Origin: Petrolisthes cinctipes
Taxonomy: Eukaryota > Arthropoda > Malacostraca > Decapoda > Porcellanidae
Direction of reading: 5' to 3'
Length of the DNA: 64,000 bases
Assembly (NCBI GenBank): GCA_033782935.1
Contig: JAWQEG010000516.1
Span: 1-64,000 of the forward strand
Part shown: in pieces, positions 11,514 through 22,200 of the stretch
Layout: every line of letters begins with the position of its first letter
How positions within the stretch are numbered: the first letter of the stretch is position 1
Notes under the pieces: model-generated
What the model saw: only the letters and a program-made list of their open reading frames with translations
Databases searched by the model: none
Told to the model about the DNA's origin: nothing
Translations under genes and position numbers: made by a program

Positions 11514-11699
11514 GGTGCTGGAGCCTCACCACCCATGGAAATAAAGGCAATTGGTGCTGGAGCCTCACCACCCATAGAAATAAAAGTAAATGGTGCTGGA
11601 GCCTTACCATCTATAGAAATGAATGTAAATGGTGCTGGAGCCTCACCACCCATAGAAATAAAAGTAAATGGTGCTGGAGCCTTACCATCCATAGTCATG
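11514..11699 (+). repeat. 39-bp tandem repeat, about 4.8 units
   Basis: Units start at 11514, 11553, 11592, 11631 and 11670, each with GGTGCTGGAGCC. The period is 39 bp, a multiple of three, so open frames persist on both strands: a 13-residue repeat beginning GAGASPPIEI on the plus strand and a proline-rich one on the minus strand. There is no other sign of a gene. Confidence 0.9.
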
Positions 11700-11806
11700 A
11701 AACTACTACTGTACCTGGATTATTACTACTATTATTATTCTGTCATTAATTATTATCATCATTATTTGTGTACCACAGCTTGGATGCATGTAGGTTGGAG
11801 TATTGA

Positions 11807-11811
<5 letters not shown>

Positions 11812-11855
<44 letters not shown>

Positions 11856-11910
11856 GTAATAGCTGATTTAAATTAAAGGGGGGAGGGTAAAGTGTTGGTG
11901 GGCAACCTGG

Positions 11911-11961
<51 letters not shown>

Positions 11962-12030
11962 CTAACCAAAGGTACAGGTTACTATTATCATCATCTGTAG
12001 CACACACACACACATACACACACACACACA
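11812..12030. repeat. Three (CA)n microsatellites
   Basis: (CA)n tracts at about 11812-11851, 11914-11959 and 12001-12030. A block reading CTCTAACCAAAGGTACA recurs after the second and third tract (about 11960 and 12038), so the later part is a duplicated unit of microsatellite plus flank. Confidence 0.9.
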
Positions 12031-12082
12031 TACTACATCTCTAACCAAAGGTACATGCTACTATTAATATCATCTAAATGTA

Positions 12083-12292
12083 CAGTCGGCCTCAGGAATT
12101 CGTACACAAAGCATTATTTAAAAGGAGTTGTTATTCTGCACATACTGTAAGCATTGTTCTGCTGACTGATTCAAGTATTACCTAAATAACATTAATAGAA
12201 GAATTTTGTGTTAGAAAATTAATATACTATTTTTTTAGTTGTTACGAACCCTTGATGTCACAGTGGTGTATACGAATTGCTGATGCCGACTG
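12083..12292. mobile_element. TA-target (mariner/Tc1-type) MITE
   Basis: A 210-bp non-autonomous element. The left end CAGTCGGCCTCAGGAATTCG (from 12083) and the inverted right end, which ends GCCGACTG at 12292, match over about 25 bp with a few differences. Both sides carry TA (12081-12082 and 12293-12294), the target duplication of the Tc1/mariner group. No transposase inside. The start CAGTCGG is shared with the palindromic MITE at 16940. Confidence 0.8.
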
Positions 12293-12348
12293 TACCTCAA
12301 ATATGTCTAACAGGATATTATACAACACAATAAGATAAGCTGTTTTAA

Positions 12349-12521
12349 TTAAGTGGAGAGTATTGTGCTGGTGGTGGGAAATGTGGAGCAACTGATGCCT
12401 CCAACATATTCCAAGTAACAGGACACTAATATTATTGTTATTCTCATCCTGTTGTTTCCTGGTATACTTTGGAGGAATCAAGGCACTCTAATGTACCAAA
12501 GTGTGTGTAATACACCCTTAA
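12349..12521. mobile_element. TTAA-target MITE (family M), copy 1
   Basis: A 173-bp element bounded by TTAA, with internal ATACTTTGGAGGAATCAAGG (about 12460) and a degraded inverted counterpart near 12390. It belongs to a family with copies at 42797, 44288, about 44510, 54445 and 58330. TTAA ends point to a piggyBac-type mobiliser. It is non-coding. Confidence 0.65.
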
Positions 12522-12735
12522 TTTGTTTGTGGCATGTTGGAATGTTACTGATTCACCCAAACTATTCAAAACAACAACAAAACATAAGACACTAGACCTA
12601 AGCCATCCCACCCCTATAAAATTCTTACTAGATTCAGGCCACCATTAATTTTGTTCATCTGGTCCTGTTGTTTCCTGGCATACTTTGGAGGAATCAAGTT
12701 GCTTTACTGTACATTCATGATACATAGGGCCGTAT
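12522..12735. mobile_element. Probable degraded family M MITE
   Basis: It contains CATACTTTGGAGGAATCAAG (about 12679) and, upstream, a TGATTC block near 12550. The spacing fits family M, but I cannot define the ends. Confidence 0.35.
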
Positions 12736-12758
12736 GCAATTGGTGGTGTTGACGGTAG

Positions 12759-12834
12759 TGTGTGTGTATGTGTTGTGTGTATGTGTGGTGTGTGTGTATG
12801 TGTGTATGTGTGGTGTGTGTGTATGTGTGGTGTG
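12759..12834. repeat. (TG)n-rich microsatellite
   Basis: TGTGTATGTG-type repeats, uninterrupted by genes, immediately upstream of the SINE copy. Confidence 0.85.
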
Positions 12835-13110
12835 CAGTGACAGAGTGGATAAAAAGACGGACTGAGGATGTCAAGGACCCGGGTTCGAATCCTCGAGGAA
12901 ACGTCTGGGATTTTTCAGAGGTGAACTGGGTCCAGTTGTTCGGCAATTATCCTGGCTACACCGACACATCAAGAAAATATCCCCTACATCGTCGTCAACT
13001 CACCATATTCCAAGATGCTGTGAGTGACGGTGTAGCTGCTCTCCCTTGATAGTGACGTGTATAAATAAGGTGTCGTCATCTAATGGGACAGAAGAGAAGC
13101 TATGGTACAG
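12835..13110 (+). mobile_element. tRNA-derived SINE, copy 1
   Basis: The head resembles a tRNA gene. An A-box-like CAGAGTGGATAAAAAGACGG starts at about 12840, and GGTTCGAATCC (B box) lies at about 12883. The body (GGCTACACCGACACATCAAG, ATCCCC..CGTCGTCAACTCA, ATGCTGTGAGTGACG, TAGTGACGTGTATAAATAAG) recurs at 61685-61970. Two copies sharing head and body in one window indicate a SINE family transcribed by RNA polymerase III. A functional tRNA is unlikely because the acceptor and anticodon arms do not fold convincingly by eye. Confidence 0.7.
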
Positions 13111-13572
13111 TTGCGGAAGGGAGTTTCTTTATCACCCTGGGCTCCTCTATACCCTACCCCACAAGGAGGTGACGGAGGTGTAGAGAGTTGAACATATAAC
13201 GACGGAGATGATTGGTCGATAAGTTGCTAGGAAAGTTTAGTGATAATATAACCTTATTATATCTAAACAAGAGAGCATTGTGGTGAACTAAATATATTAT
13301 GTTTATTTGCCATATATACAGTATATGAAGAACAGTAGCATATATTGTTAATGAGGAACTGAATTATAACGCATACTGAAATAACTCGTATTTTATTCTC
13401 AGTTGTGGTTGTCATACATCAGCCAACTGATGGTGATGGGAGGGGATCTGCCTGGCATTGCTTCATGGGCTCACGGCTCGTGCTGTGATTCGTTTTATGG
13501 CTTCAAATATTAATTTCTACCTTAGTAATAGGGATAGGTTATATGCTTTTTATATAATTATAGACAAATATA
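13111..13572. other. Non-coding stretch
   Basis: AT-rich DNA downstream of the SINE with no gene, repeat end or RNA that I can support. Confidence 0.4.
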
Positions 13573-13709
13573 TGTGTGGTGTGCGTATGTGTATATGTGT
13601 GGTACTGGTACAATGGCACTGTAGTGTGTGTGTATGTGTGTGTATGTGTGGTGTGTGTTAGTGTGGTACCGGTACAATGGCTCTGTAATGTGTGTGTGTG
13701 TGTTTATGG
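13573..13709. repeat. (TG)n microsatellite with duplicated spacer
   Basis: GT tracts interrupted by two copies of a spacer containing GGTACAATGGC (about 13606 and 13673). Open frames here are only translations of the repeat. Confidence 0.8.
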
Positions 13710-13823
13710 AATCATCATACTGGTATCACACCATCGTCAACATCATCAATGGGTGGAAAATCACACTGACGTGATCATGAATGTAAGTAATAAAACCCAA
13801 ACTGGTAGACGAAATATTTTATT

Positions 13824-13866
13824 CCAGAAGTTTCGGTGACCTCTGTCGCCCTCTTCAGTAGAAATA
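13824..13866 (-). ncRNA. Hammerhead-ribozyme-like motif in PLE1 terminal repeat
   Basis: Read on the minus strand: CTGAAGAG (13858-13851), GGCGAC (13850-13845), loop AGAG, GTCACC (13840-13835), GAAAC (13834-13830). This matches the hammerhead core CUGANGA, stem II, GAAA. Stem II pairs at five of six positions; the exception is a C:A that would be C:G before a G-to-A change. Hammerheads are known in Penelope terminal repeats. Stems I and III were not folded. Confidence 0.6.
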
Positions 13867-13954
13867 CAGGTTAAGAGTGGTACTGTACATCCATTACTTT
13901 CGAGTGAGTTTATATACACTACGTTGTGACCCGCCAGCAACCTCACTTCACCAC

Positions 13955-14371
13955 CTAATCCGTCGTGCCTGTTGCCCGAGGCACTTCACTGATGGGTGGT
14001 GGGAGTACTTTTGGCGGCAAACACTTACTGACTAACCCTTTCATGACTGGGTCTAACTTAAACATACCCTCTAATAGGTTAAAATTATTGTACTTATTAA
14101 TACATACTAATTCAACAATCCTACGTTTCTTAGAATTGCTACATTTGTACAACATTTGGCACGCATTCCAATCTATTCTATGGTTCTTTTCATATGAATG
14201 AACAAGGATTGCAATGTTGTTGTTTCCTACTTTGCAGGCATATTTATGTTCCTTTATATGGATGTTCAAATCCCTGCCAGTTTCACCCACATAAACTAAA
14301 TCACAATCTTGGCATGGGATTTTATACACACCGGCAGTGACTTCGCTCTTGGGCTTACTCTTAACTAACAA
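13955..14371 (-). pseudogene. PLE1 GIY-YIG endonuclease domain
   Basis: This is the C-terminal nuclease of PLE1; in this family it nicks target DNA to prime reverse transcription. Visible motifs are GVYKIPCQDCDLVYVGETGR (about 14330-14270), the GIY and YIG equivalents being VYKI and VYVG. IHIKEH (about 14260) and a histidine-containing segment follow. The frame is open over this part but separated by a frameshift from RT upstream, so it is listed as a pseudogene fragment. Confidence 0.8.
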
Positions 14372-14399
14372 AGATTTTAGCCTATGGTTGAATTATACC

Positions 14400-15640
14400 T
14401 AAATGCAATGTTTACATCTAAATCCTGACTCACAGCTTTGACAACATCAAGGCTTGACACATAGGGCAATGTTATGTATGGTTTCTGTTTAACAGGAGAT
14501 TTTGGCACGAAAAATGATTTCCTAGCTTTGAAGTAAGCTTTCCTTATGAACTATTTGGAGTATTTTATGTCCAATAATATTTGCCAGATTTTAGCATTTT
14601 CCGGATCTAGGTGCTGGGGACTAGAAATTCACAGTGCTCTGAGAAACATAGAAGAAACCACTGACATTTTGGTTGAAATATGGTGGTATGAGAAAAAATG
14701 AATATACAGATTACATTGAGTAGGTTTTCTATAGACTGAAAAACTGAGAGAGTTATCATCTTTTTGTAGAAATGGAAGGGAGTCATTTGTTTTCCACTCT
14801 ACTTTGAATTTAATGGAGGGAACCAATACATTGAGATTTGAGAAAATATCCTCAGAATTGTTAAGGGTATTAGGCCAAAAGGAAAAAATGTCATCAACGT
14901 ATCTGAACCAAGTAAGATCTGGGTGAGAAATGGTTGTAAGGATGGGAAGTCTCAAAATATTCCATGTACAGGTTACTCATAATTGGAGATAAAGGAGAGC
15001 TCATCCCCATGCCAAACTTTTGCTTATAAAACTGGGTACCAAAGGAGAATGCATTACAATCTACACACAGGCTAATTAATTGGAGAAACATATCTTGTGG
15101 CATTCCTAAGTTAATGTTACAGTCAGGCAATTTCTCTGCTAAAAATCTTAACACATCATCAAAGGGAACTTTTGTATATAAGGAATCTACATCAAAACTT
15201 ACTAACTTTCCATTGGAGAAATTTAGGGAATGAATTATATATATGTGAACTGGAGAAAGTGCCAACCAAAGGTGCTAGTTTACTGGCCAGAAATTTCGAT
15301 AATATATAGGTAAAAGAACCTGTCTGGGCGATGATTGGTCGTAGAGGAACATGTTGCTTGTGTGTCTTGGGTAATCCATAGATGTAGGGTAGTCCGGGAT
15401 TGATTTGTATGAAATTGCTGGCATCCACGTCTAGCACATCTTTTAAAAGGTTTCTTACTTTTTTGTTGAAGTCTGAGGATAACCGCTTTAGAGGCGAGGA
15501 CACAAGTTTCTCAAACGTTGAACGATCACTGTCTTAAAAGGTTATCCATCTTTGTAAAATAATCTGGTTTATCTAAAATCACCACTGAATTACTTGGTTT
15601 GATCAGTTGAATTGTGAAGCAACTATGGATATCCATCTAG
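14400..15640 (-). pseudogene. PLE1 reverse transcriptase (broken)
   Basis: RT pieces in order on the minus strand: VVILDKPDYFTKMDNLL (about 15585-15535), YGLPKTHKQHVPLRPIIAQ (about 15375-15320), SFDVDSLYTKVPFDD (about 15200-15155), KFGMGMSSPLSPIMSNLYM (about 15020-14965) and the catalytic box WFRYVDDIF (about 14911-14885). The motif order matches Penelope RTs, including the KTHK segment typical of the group. Frameshifts separate the pieces at about 15500, 15240 and 14930. Only the catalytic YVDD remains well preserved. Confidence 0.8.
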
Positions 15641-15702
15641 TATATTTTTAATCATGGAAGGTAAGGGCTATGGTGTAGAAAATTTCCTTGCTAACCCCTC
15701 CC

Positions 15703-15815
15703 CTGACTGAACCACCAGGTTTTGGAGGAACTTCTGGTACTCCACCCTCGTTTTGGTGGATTTACGTAGGTCATAATGTAAATATTTGTCTGTATTCTTG
15801 TGCTTCATTCTGTTA

Positions 15816-15868
<53 letters not shown>

Positions 15869-15959
15869 TCATTGGATTTTCATGGGTCCCGCCTACCCTT
15901 ATGTATTGTTGTCTGCCTATTGATTGATTCCATGGCACAAGGAATTGAAAAAAAAAAAA
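15703..15959 (+). mobile_element. Family A 3' fragment (5'-truncated insertion)
   Basis: The last codons and 3' UTR of family A, matching 1397-1650 closely, including the GT tract (about 15820-15866) and a poly-A end (15947-15959). It is a typical 5'-truncated retrotransposition product and sits between PLE1 and the Gypsy element G1. Confidence 0.9.
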
Positions 15960-15961
15960 CT

Positions 15962-17215
15962 CCCTGAATACATAAATATCTTTTGGAAGAAAGAGTGGAT
16001 TAAAATTGTCAGATCCCTTTACCTGATCACCCAGGTAAACTCACTAAGTCGGTAATTAAGGATGTTGTTGTAAAATATTTAGTGAAGCAGGGAATTGTGG
16101 ACACCCCTGCTCTACCCGACACTGAAGATGAGGAATAAGTCCCTTTTAACCTTGACACTATCCCTCCAACTCAGTCTGCTAAAACACCGGGTGGTAAGAG
16201 TAATAACAAACCTGAAGTTTCTCAGGTTGAAAAGCTCCGGGTAGAGATGTAATACCAGCTCGAATGGGAGAATATTTAACTAGAAAGAGAAAAACTAGAA
16301 CTCGAAAGGGAGAAGTTGGCAGTGGCTAGAGAACAAGGTAGAGAAGGAAGCAGAGTGGAGGAAAAGGAACTATCCTTTAATTAACATGTCTAGTGTAACT
16401 ACAATGATATCTGCTTTTGATGAAGGTGATATTGAGGGTTCATTCAGCCTTTTCGATTGATTAGCAACTAAAAACGAGTGGCCTAAAGATGTCGCTGATT
16501 GTGCCCCTAAACAAACAGGTAAATCATTTTGTACTTACACTTACCTAGATAGACCCAATGACTATGAGTTTGTCAAGCAACAGATTCTGTATGTCCATGT
16601 GGTAACCCCAGAGACGTACAGAGATAAATTCAGGAAACTGGTCAAAAATAAGCATCAAACATATGTGGAATTTGCATGTGATAAGCTTAAATATTTTAAG
16701 AAATGGCTAAATGTTCTCTCGGTCACCACCTATTCAGAACTTATTAATCTCATTGTCCTAGAGGAATTTAAAAGAAAAGTGCCCTTACCTATTGTGAAAT
16801 ACATAGAGGAGAGGGGCGAGATGGAACTATTGAGGGTGGCGGAACAAGCAGATGTGCAGGCTTTGAGGCTCCAGATCTAGTCGAGGCGTGAGGGAGACCT
16901 CACTCTTTCTGTAAAAAGTTCCTCTGACGATTTCAAGTACAGTCGGCGGCAAAAGTCCTGTCGCCTCACTTGCTTCACCGAGGCACGCAATGTTCATAGA
17001 CTTGAGATTATTAGGTGTAGAAAACGTGCGTATTTCTCGAGTCCATGAACACTGCATGTCTCGGTGAAGCAGGTGAGGCGACAGGACTTCTGCCGCCGAC
17101 TGTACAAAGATGCTAAGGATAAGCTGAGGGGTAGCGGGTTCACTACTAGCCAATTAACAGTGTATACTGTAGGAAGCCAGGCCATACTATTGCTTTTTGT
17201 AAACACCCCAAATGT
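15962..17215 (+). pseudogene. G1 gag with SCAN-like domain and zinc knuckle
   Basis: The N-terminal part (KDVVVKYLVKQGIVDTPALP from about 16050, then a Glu/Lys/Leu-rich coiled coil to about 16350) has several stops. The open part at 16599-16880 (TPETYRDKF, VEFACDKL, LINLIVLEEFKRKVP, VAEQADV) resembles the SCAN-related capsid C-terminal domain of Gypsy gags. After the MITE the nucleocapsid knuckle reads YCRKPGHTIAFC (about 17167-17202), with the first Cys of CX2CX4HX4C replaced by Ser (AGT). Gag would form the particle. It is clearly non-functional. Confidence 0.75.
16940..17102. mobile_element. Palindromic TA-target MITE inside G1 gag
   Basis: A 163-bp element that is almost entirely one inverted repeat: about 68-bp arms (16940-17007 and 17035-17102) with roughly eight mismatches and a 27-bp loop. 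It starts CAGTCGGCGGCA and is flanked by TA at 16938-16939 and 17103-17104. The ends resemble the MITE at 12083, pointing to a mariner/Tc1-type mobiliser. It separates the SCAN-like domain from the zinc knuckle of G1. Confidence 0.9.
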
Positions 17216-17309
17216 ACAAGTAGTAGGAAAAGTTTCATCTCTACTGCATCAGGTTCCTCTACCTCATCAAATCCTGTAGCTTCTAATAGTAGTGTTGTCC
17301 AGTCAAAAC

Positions 17310-17493
17310 AGTTGTTTGATGACTTTATTTTTGATGGTGACGTGGCTTTGACAAAGGAGGGTCAGACCTATCCTATTAAGGTCTTACAAGACACGGTGGC
17401 TTCTCAGTCCATACTGCTAAGTAATGTTCTTCCCCATCTAGAAGATAACTTTACTGGAGATAAGGTATACTGTATACTAATTTCCAGTCTCAC
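17310..17493 (+). pseudogene. G1 aspartic protease, N-terminal half
   Basis: The active-site region reads LQDTVASQSILL (about 17383-17418), corresponding to DTGAS of retroviral-type proteases with Gly replaced by Val. The frame runs from the zinc knuckle to the family A insertion at 17494. The second half of the domain continues after that insertion at 23122. Confidence 0.7.
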
Positions 17494-17503
17494 CTCTCAG
17501 ACT
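17494..17503. repeat. Target-site duplication, left copy (family A copy 2)
   Basis: CTCTCAGACT here is repeated exactly at 23112-23121 after the poly-A tail. This 10-bp duplication defines the insertion precisely. Confidence 0.9.
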
Positions 17504-17536
17504 CAGTCTCGCTCCAGAACAGGTGGAGTGTGGACG
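17503..17536 (+). promoter_or_regulatory. Internal Pol II core promoter: initiator plus DPE
   Basis: TCAGTC at 17503-17508 matches the arthropod initiator TCAKTY; its T comes from the target duplication. Taking A 17505 as +1, positions +28 to +32 (17532-17536) read GGACG, an exact match to the DPE consensus RGWYV. Such a downstream promoter lets a non-LTR element carry its own start site. Confidence 0.65.
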
Positions 17537-17789
17537 TTCTTATGGCGCTCTGCCTCCATTCTCGTTTGTGTTGTTTTGGAGCTCTTGTTTGTGTTTTTTG
17601 TGTTGTTTGTGAGTTCTTGTTTGTGTGTTGCTGTTTCTGTGGTGTTGCTGGTGTTGTTTGTCTGTTGTGGTTCTGTGTATAGTTTTGTTGTGATTTTCTG
17701 TGTGTGTGTGTGTGTGTGTGTCCCTGGCTGATTGAGTGTTTAGTTGTTTGTGTTGTTGTTTCCTTTCCATCTAGGCCTTGCCTGGCCTG

Positions 17790-19272
17790 ATGGAGAGTGC
17801 GGATTCCTGCTTGGAGGCCGACTTGGCAATGTCGGAGGAAGACGAGTCTCCAATTGAGGATCACTGGCCTGAGCTGCCTTCTCGCAACCCTCCCCCCGTC
17901 TCCTCGGTCACTCCGCAGCACAGGTTGCAGTCGTCCACCTCCTCAACCTCTACCAAGCGACCTGTTGATGCCTCGTCCGACTCCTCGCAGGATTCCGATG
18001 GTGTGGACTGTTTGCCTCCAGCTGCCAAGACTGCCAAGGGTGCTTCAGCTGTGCACGACGTACCTTCTCTGCCTCACCCTGGTGTTTCTTCTTTGTATAC
18101 CAACTCCTTGCCCTCGTCCAACCTTCCTGCTTTTGCCCCGAGAGATGCCTATGTCAAACTCTCCTTCTCTGGAAACCCATCTACGGACACAAAGCTGCGT
18201 TGGTTGTCTGATGTCAACAGGGCCTTCCAGTTGCAGCGTGAACTGGCTGAAGTCAAGATGGCTGCTGTGACCTCCCGGTTTGTCTACATCTCTAGGAAGC
18301 GTCAGGACATCATTGATAGAGTGAAGGCTGGTGAATTTTTATCTCTGCCTCTCATTCTTGAAGACTCACCTGAGAGGCCTCGTAAGTTCCCCAGCTACAT
18401 CCTCACCCTTTTTTCCTATTGATGTTGACCCGAAACTTGCCAAAGGATACCCTGGTGTGTACTTTGCCCGTCGTTTTTTCCAAGATGGTTCCCCCATTAG
18501 CCGTATTGTTGTTGTCTGGAGTCAACCCGATCCACCTCCAAATGAGATTTCCTTTGATTTCCTCCCTTATCTTCCACCGTGTGAGGTGAGGAAACTTCAT
18601 AATGACCAGCCTTGGTGCTACAGGTGCTGGGGAGTTGGGCATATCTCCCGGTACTGTTCTGCCAGGCTGAAGTGTGCATGGTGTGCGGCCGACCATGATT
18701 CCAAGACGTGTCCTGTCAAGGGTGAACCATCACGTCCTGCTGCCTCCACCTCTGAGCCTTCACCTCCTGAAGATACGTCTCGATGGAAGTGTCCACGATG
18801 CCTTCAGCCAGGGGTTAACGTGTGGCATGGATGTACTCGACGTCAGGTCCAGGCTCGTGTCTCTACTATTGCTCCGCCTCCACCACCACCACCACCACCA
18901 CCACCACCACCACCTCCCCAGTCTGTTCCTCCTACCAACCCTGCCTCACCTCCAGACCTGGCCCTCCGCAAGTCTGTTGCTACCCTCATGGCACGATGTA
19001 CGGCTCTTGAAAACCGCTTTTCTCCCTTTGAAGCCAGGATTGATGGGCTGGTTGCCGCTCAGGCTGCCAATGACTCCAAACTCTCCACCTTGGTCGAGGC
19101 TCAGCAGGCCATCATCTCAACTGTCACTACCCTTACCGAAAAGATGGATACTGTTGCATCTCGCCTTGAAAAGCTTTTCGAGTCAGTCCCTTCTCCTGGT
19201 CCATCTTCTTCTCCAGGTCGCTCATCTGCCCCCACTCACCGGACTTCTACCTCCAAATACAGAGTTCGCTAG
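17790..19272 (+). pseudogene. Family A ORF1: gag-like protein with zinc knuckles
   Basis: ORF1 starts at ATG 17790 with an acidic, Ser/Pro-rich N-terminus. The frame shifts within a run of six T at 18409-18414 (one extra T by inference), then continues to TAG 19270-19272. Knuckles: CYRCWGVGHISRYC (about 18617), CAWCAADHDSKTC (about 18674) and CPRCLQPGVNVWHGC (about 18793). A run of about 17 prolines (about 18873-18920) and a predicted coiled coil (ARCTALENRF through TLTEKMDTVASRLEKLF, about 18990-19180) follow. The protein would bind element RNA and multimerise. Except for the single frameshift it looks intact. Confidence 0.85.
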
Positions 19273-22200
19273 TGATTGCCGGCTGGATGTCATCTCCTGG
19301 AATGTATGTGGTATCACCAGTTATGCTAAGCTCACTCAACTCAAGGCCTATGTATTTCGTCATCATCCCAGTGTTATTTTTCTCCAGGAAGCATTTCCAG
19401 GACGGCCGCTCGCTGCTGGGCAAGCTCCTCCCCTCTCAGGTTATGTGCCATATGTTCATCTGGTAAGGAATGGTCTCCTGACTTACATACATAGCTCCTT
19501 GCCACATCGCCTTCTCCGTACCTCCACTGATCCTGACATGACCTTTCAGCTATTTGAGGTTCTACCTGGGAATGGAGTACTCCAACTATGTAATGTCTAT
19601 TCTGCCCCAGCTAGACTCACTCTTGAGGCTCTTCCTTCTCCAACAGTGCGTGGTATGGTGTATATGGGAGATTTTAATGCTCGGCATTCTGATTTGGTTG
19701 ATGGTACTGGCTCTATTAATCGTAATGGTGTTCGTCTCCTTTCATACATCCGCAAGCATCATCTGACACACTGGGACACTGGCGGTGCCACTCATTGCCG
19801 GGGAGGTACTCTGGATTACATCCTCTCGTTTGGCCTGATATCATCTCAGGTCCAGTGCTTCTCCGTGCCAGACTTATTCTCTGATCACATTGCTCTTCGG
19901 TTTCATTATTCTCTAACTGCTGGGTCAGGTGCTTCAGCCACTCGTTTGCGTATTGCTGTGCCCCCTAAATATTGCCCGACTTACATCTTATTTATGGCCC
20001 ATGTATTCCCTACATTTGACATATCATCAGCTGAACAGTTGTACTCTGATCTTGTATCTGCTACTCATGACTTTTATAGGCTATACGTCTCCCGGCCACA
20101 CCTCCAGCATTGCCATACTGCCCACTCCTGGACGCTGGATGCACGTATACAGGAGGCAAAGGAGGAGGCTGAACGTGATGGCCTATTGTTTCAAGCCAAC
20201 CCAACCCCTGTACTACTCCATCGTTACCAGATGTCTAGGGACGCTTTAGTTGCCCTGCAGGATTGTGCTCACACTGAGTCTTGGCAGCAGTTCACGGACA
20301 GCATCAACCAGCAAACAAGTGTGGCTTCTATGTGGCACCTCATCCGTCGGGTTGTTAAAAAGACGCCGGCCACTGCTCGTCATCACACTCCTGCCGACTA
20401 TGCCAAACAACTTGTCGATGCCTGGTCAGAACAATCTACCCCAGCCAGTCTACCCATCCACATACAAGATGCACTCGCTTCCCGTGCTGCTGTCCATCGG
20501 CTACGTCTAATGTCTGCTCTGTTACAAGATGATGACAATGATGCAGAGGAGATAACAGAGGAGGAGTTGCGCCGTGCTCTCATTCGAGGTAGAGCTTCTT
20601 CCCCTGGTGATGATGGTATTACTTATGCTGTGCTGCGCCTACTTCAACAAGTTCTTGGGAACCCTCTACTTCGACTGTACAATCTTTGTCTTCGTGACGG
20701 TTGTGTACCACGAGCCTGGACCAGCAGCACAATAATACCCATCCCTAAGCCCGGCACTGCGAAGTTCAGGCCTATTTCCCTTACTTCCTGTTTCTGTAAA
20801 GTTATGGAGAGAATCTTACTCAATCGTCTCATGTACAGACTGCAGGATTGCCTTTCTCCATGGCTGTTTGGTTTCCTTCCCCAGCGGAGCACACATCACT
20901 GCCTAGTCGACCTGTACTCTCGCCTTTCCAGGGACAGTGTGGTGGCCTTCATTGACCTTCGAAGTGCCTTCGATGTTGCTAATAGAGACGTCATTTTGGA
21001 TCAACTGGTTGACTTTGGGATAAAGGGTAATCTACTACGGTGGATTCGGGAATACCTGAGTAACAGGACCTCCCGTGTGTTTTTCAGTGGTGCACTCAGT
21101 CCTTTGCGCAGTTTTCATCTTGGTACGCCTCAAGGTGGTGTTCTCAGCCCATTGTTATTTAATATTCTGATGCATCGGTTGCTCACTTCTCTCCCTGATA
21201 TTCCTGGAACTACAATTACGTGCTATGCTGATGATATCTGAGTTCATTCTACCTCACCAAGGGATCTCCAGCGGTTTCTTGACTCCTTCTCTGTGGCCTC
21301 CTCTCACTGTGGCATTATTGTCTCCCCAGATAAGAGCAGAATATTCACCTGCCGCCTTCCTCAAGCTCGGCCAGTGTTCACCATTGGAGGGACTGTCATT
21401 CCCATGTGTTCCCAGTACTGCTACCTGGGTGCGCCAGTCAATATTTGGCCGATTGTCCCTGCCAGACCTCAAGACCATCCCATTGTCCAGGACTTATTGG
21501 GTCGTCTCCAGCGCCGACTTACACCACTTCAATGGCTATCTAACAACTCCTCGGGCATCTCCATCCCAGTAGCCAGGACCATCTATATTGCTTTTATCCG
21601 TTCAGTTGTTGATTACCTTTCCCAAGCTTTGATTCAACTTCCTAGGGCTACTCTGGAAACTTTAGAAAAATTTGAGAATAGAGCAATGAGAATTATTCTC
21701 GGCTGTCCAATGTCGACCAGGATAGTGAACATGCAGCGTGAGTTGCGTCTTCCCCCATTAGTGGAGAGAATTTATTCTAATGTTACTTGCTTCACTGTCA
21801 AGTGCCTCCATTTCCCACATCTTTCACCCCATTACTCTCAGTTAGTCAGGACTTCTCTTAGACCAAACTACCCGGTCCCTCCCATACTGCCTGCTGGACG
21901 TACTCTTATAAGGTCTGTTTCCTCTGTGCTCCGTGGTCTTAATATAGATATAATGGTTGCAGACGTCCCCCCAGGGCCCCCTCCATGGATGCTACCAACA
22001 CCTGATGTGAGCTTTACACCTACTTCCAAGTCGGAGCTGCATTCTCTACAGCGGCAGTTGGCTCTGGAACACATAGAAACAGTGACTTCCTCCATCACAG
22101 ATCCATACTGCCTCTACACGGATGGCTCATTGCAGGTGGATGGTGCAGCAGGTTGTGCTGTTTTCTCGCCTGACCTGGAGTCACCTCCAGGGGGCTGGGT

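Larger units (their letters stand above)
13790..15645 (-). mobile_element. Penelope-like element 1 (PLE1), degenerate
   Basis: A minus-strand Penelope-like retroelement recognised by its RT fragments followed by a GIY-YIG endonuclease. The 5' side begins in coding sequence near 15640. The 3' side, in the terminal repeat (pLTR-like) region, has a hammerhead-like motif and an AATAAA at about 13818-13823 (minus strand). Many frameshifts make it inactive. I see no second pLTR. Confidence 0.8.

Noticed and set aside
12835..12910. A functional tRNA gene
   Set aside because: A- and B-box-like parts exist but no full cloverleaf is visible by eye, and the same head heads a second repeat copy. It is a SINE.
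13458..13839. Cys/Val-rich small proteins
   Set aside because: They are translations of (GT)n tracts.
18674..19272. Extension of the family A ORF2 frame far upstream into ORF1
   Set aside because: The text there is Leu/His/Pro-rich out-of-frame reading of ORF1; endonuclease similarity begins only at about 19275.
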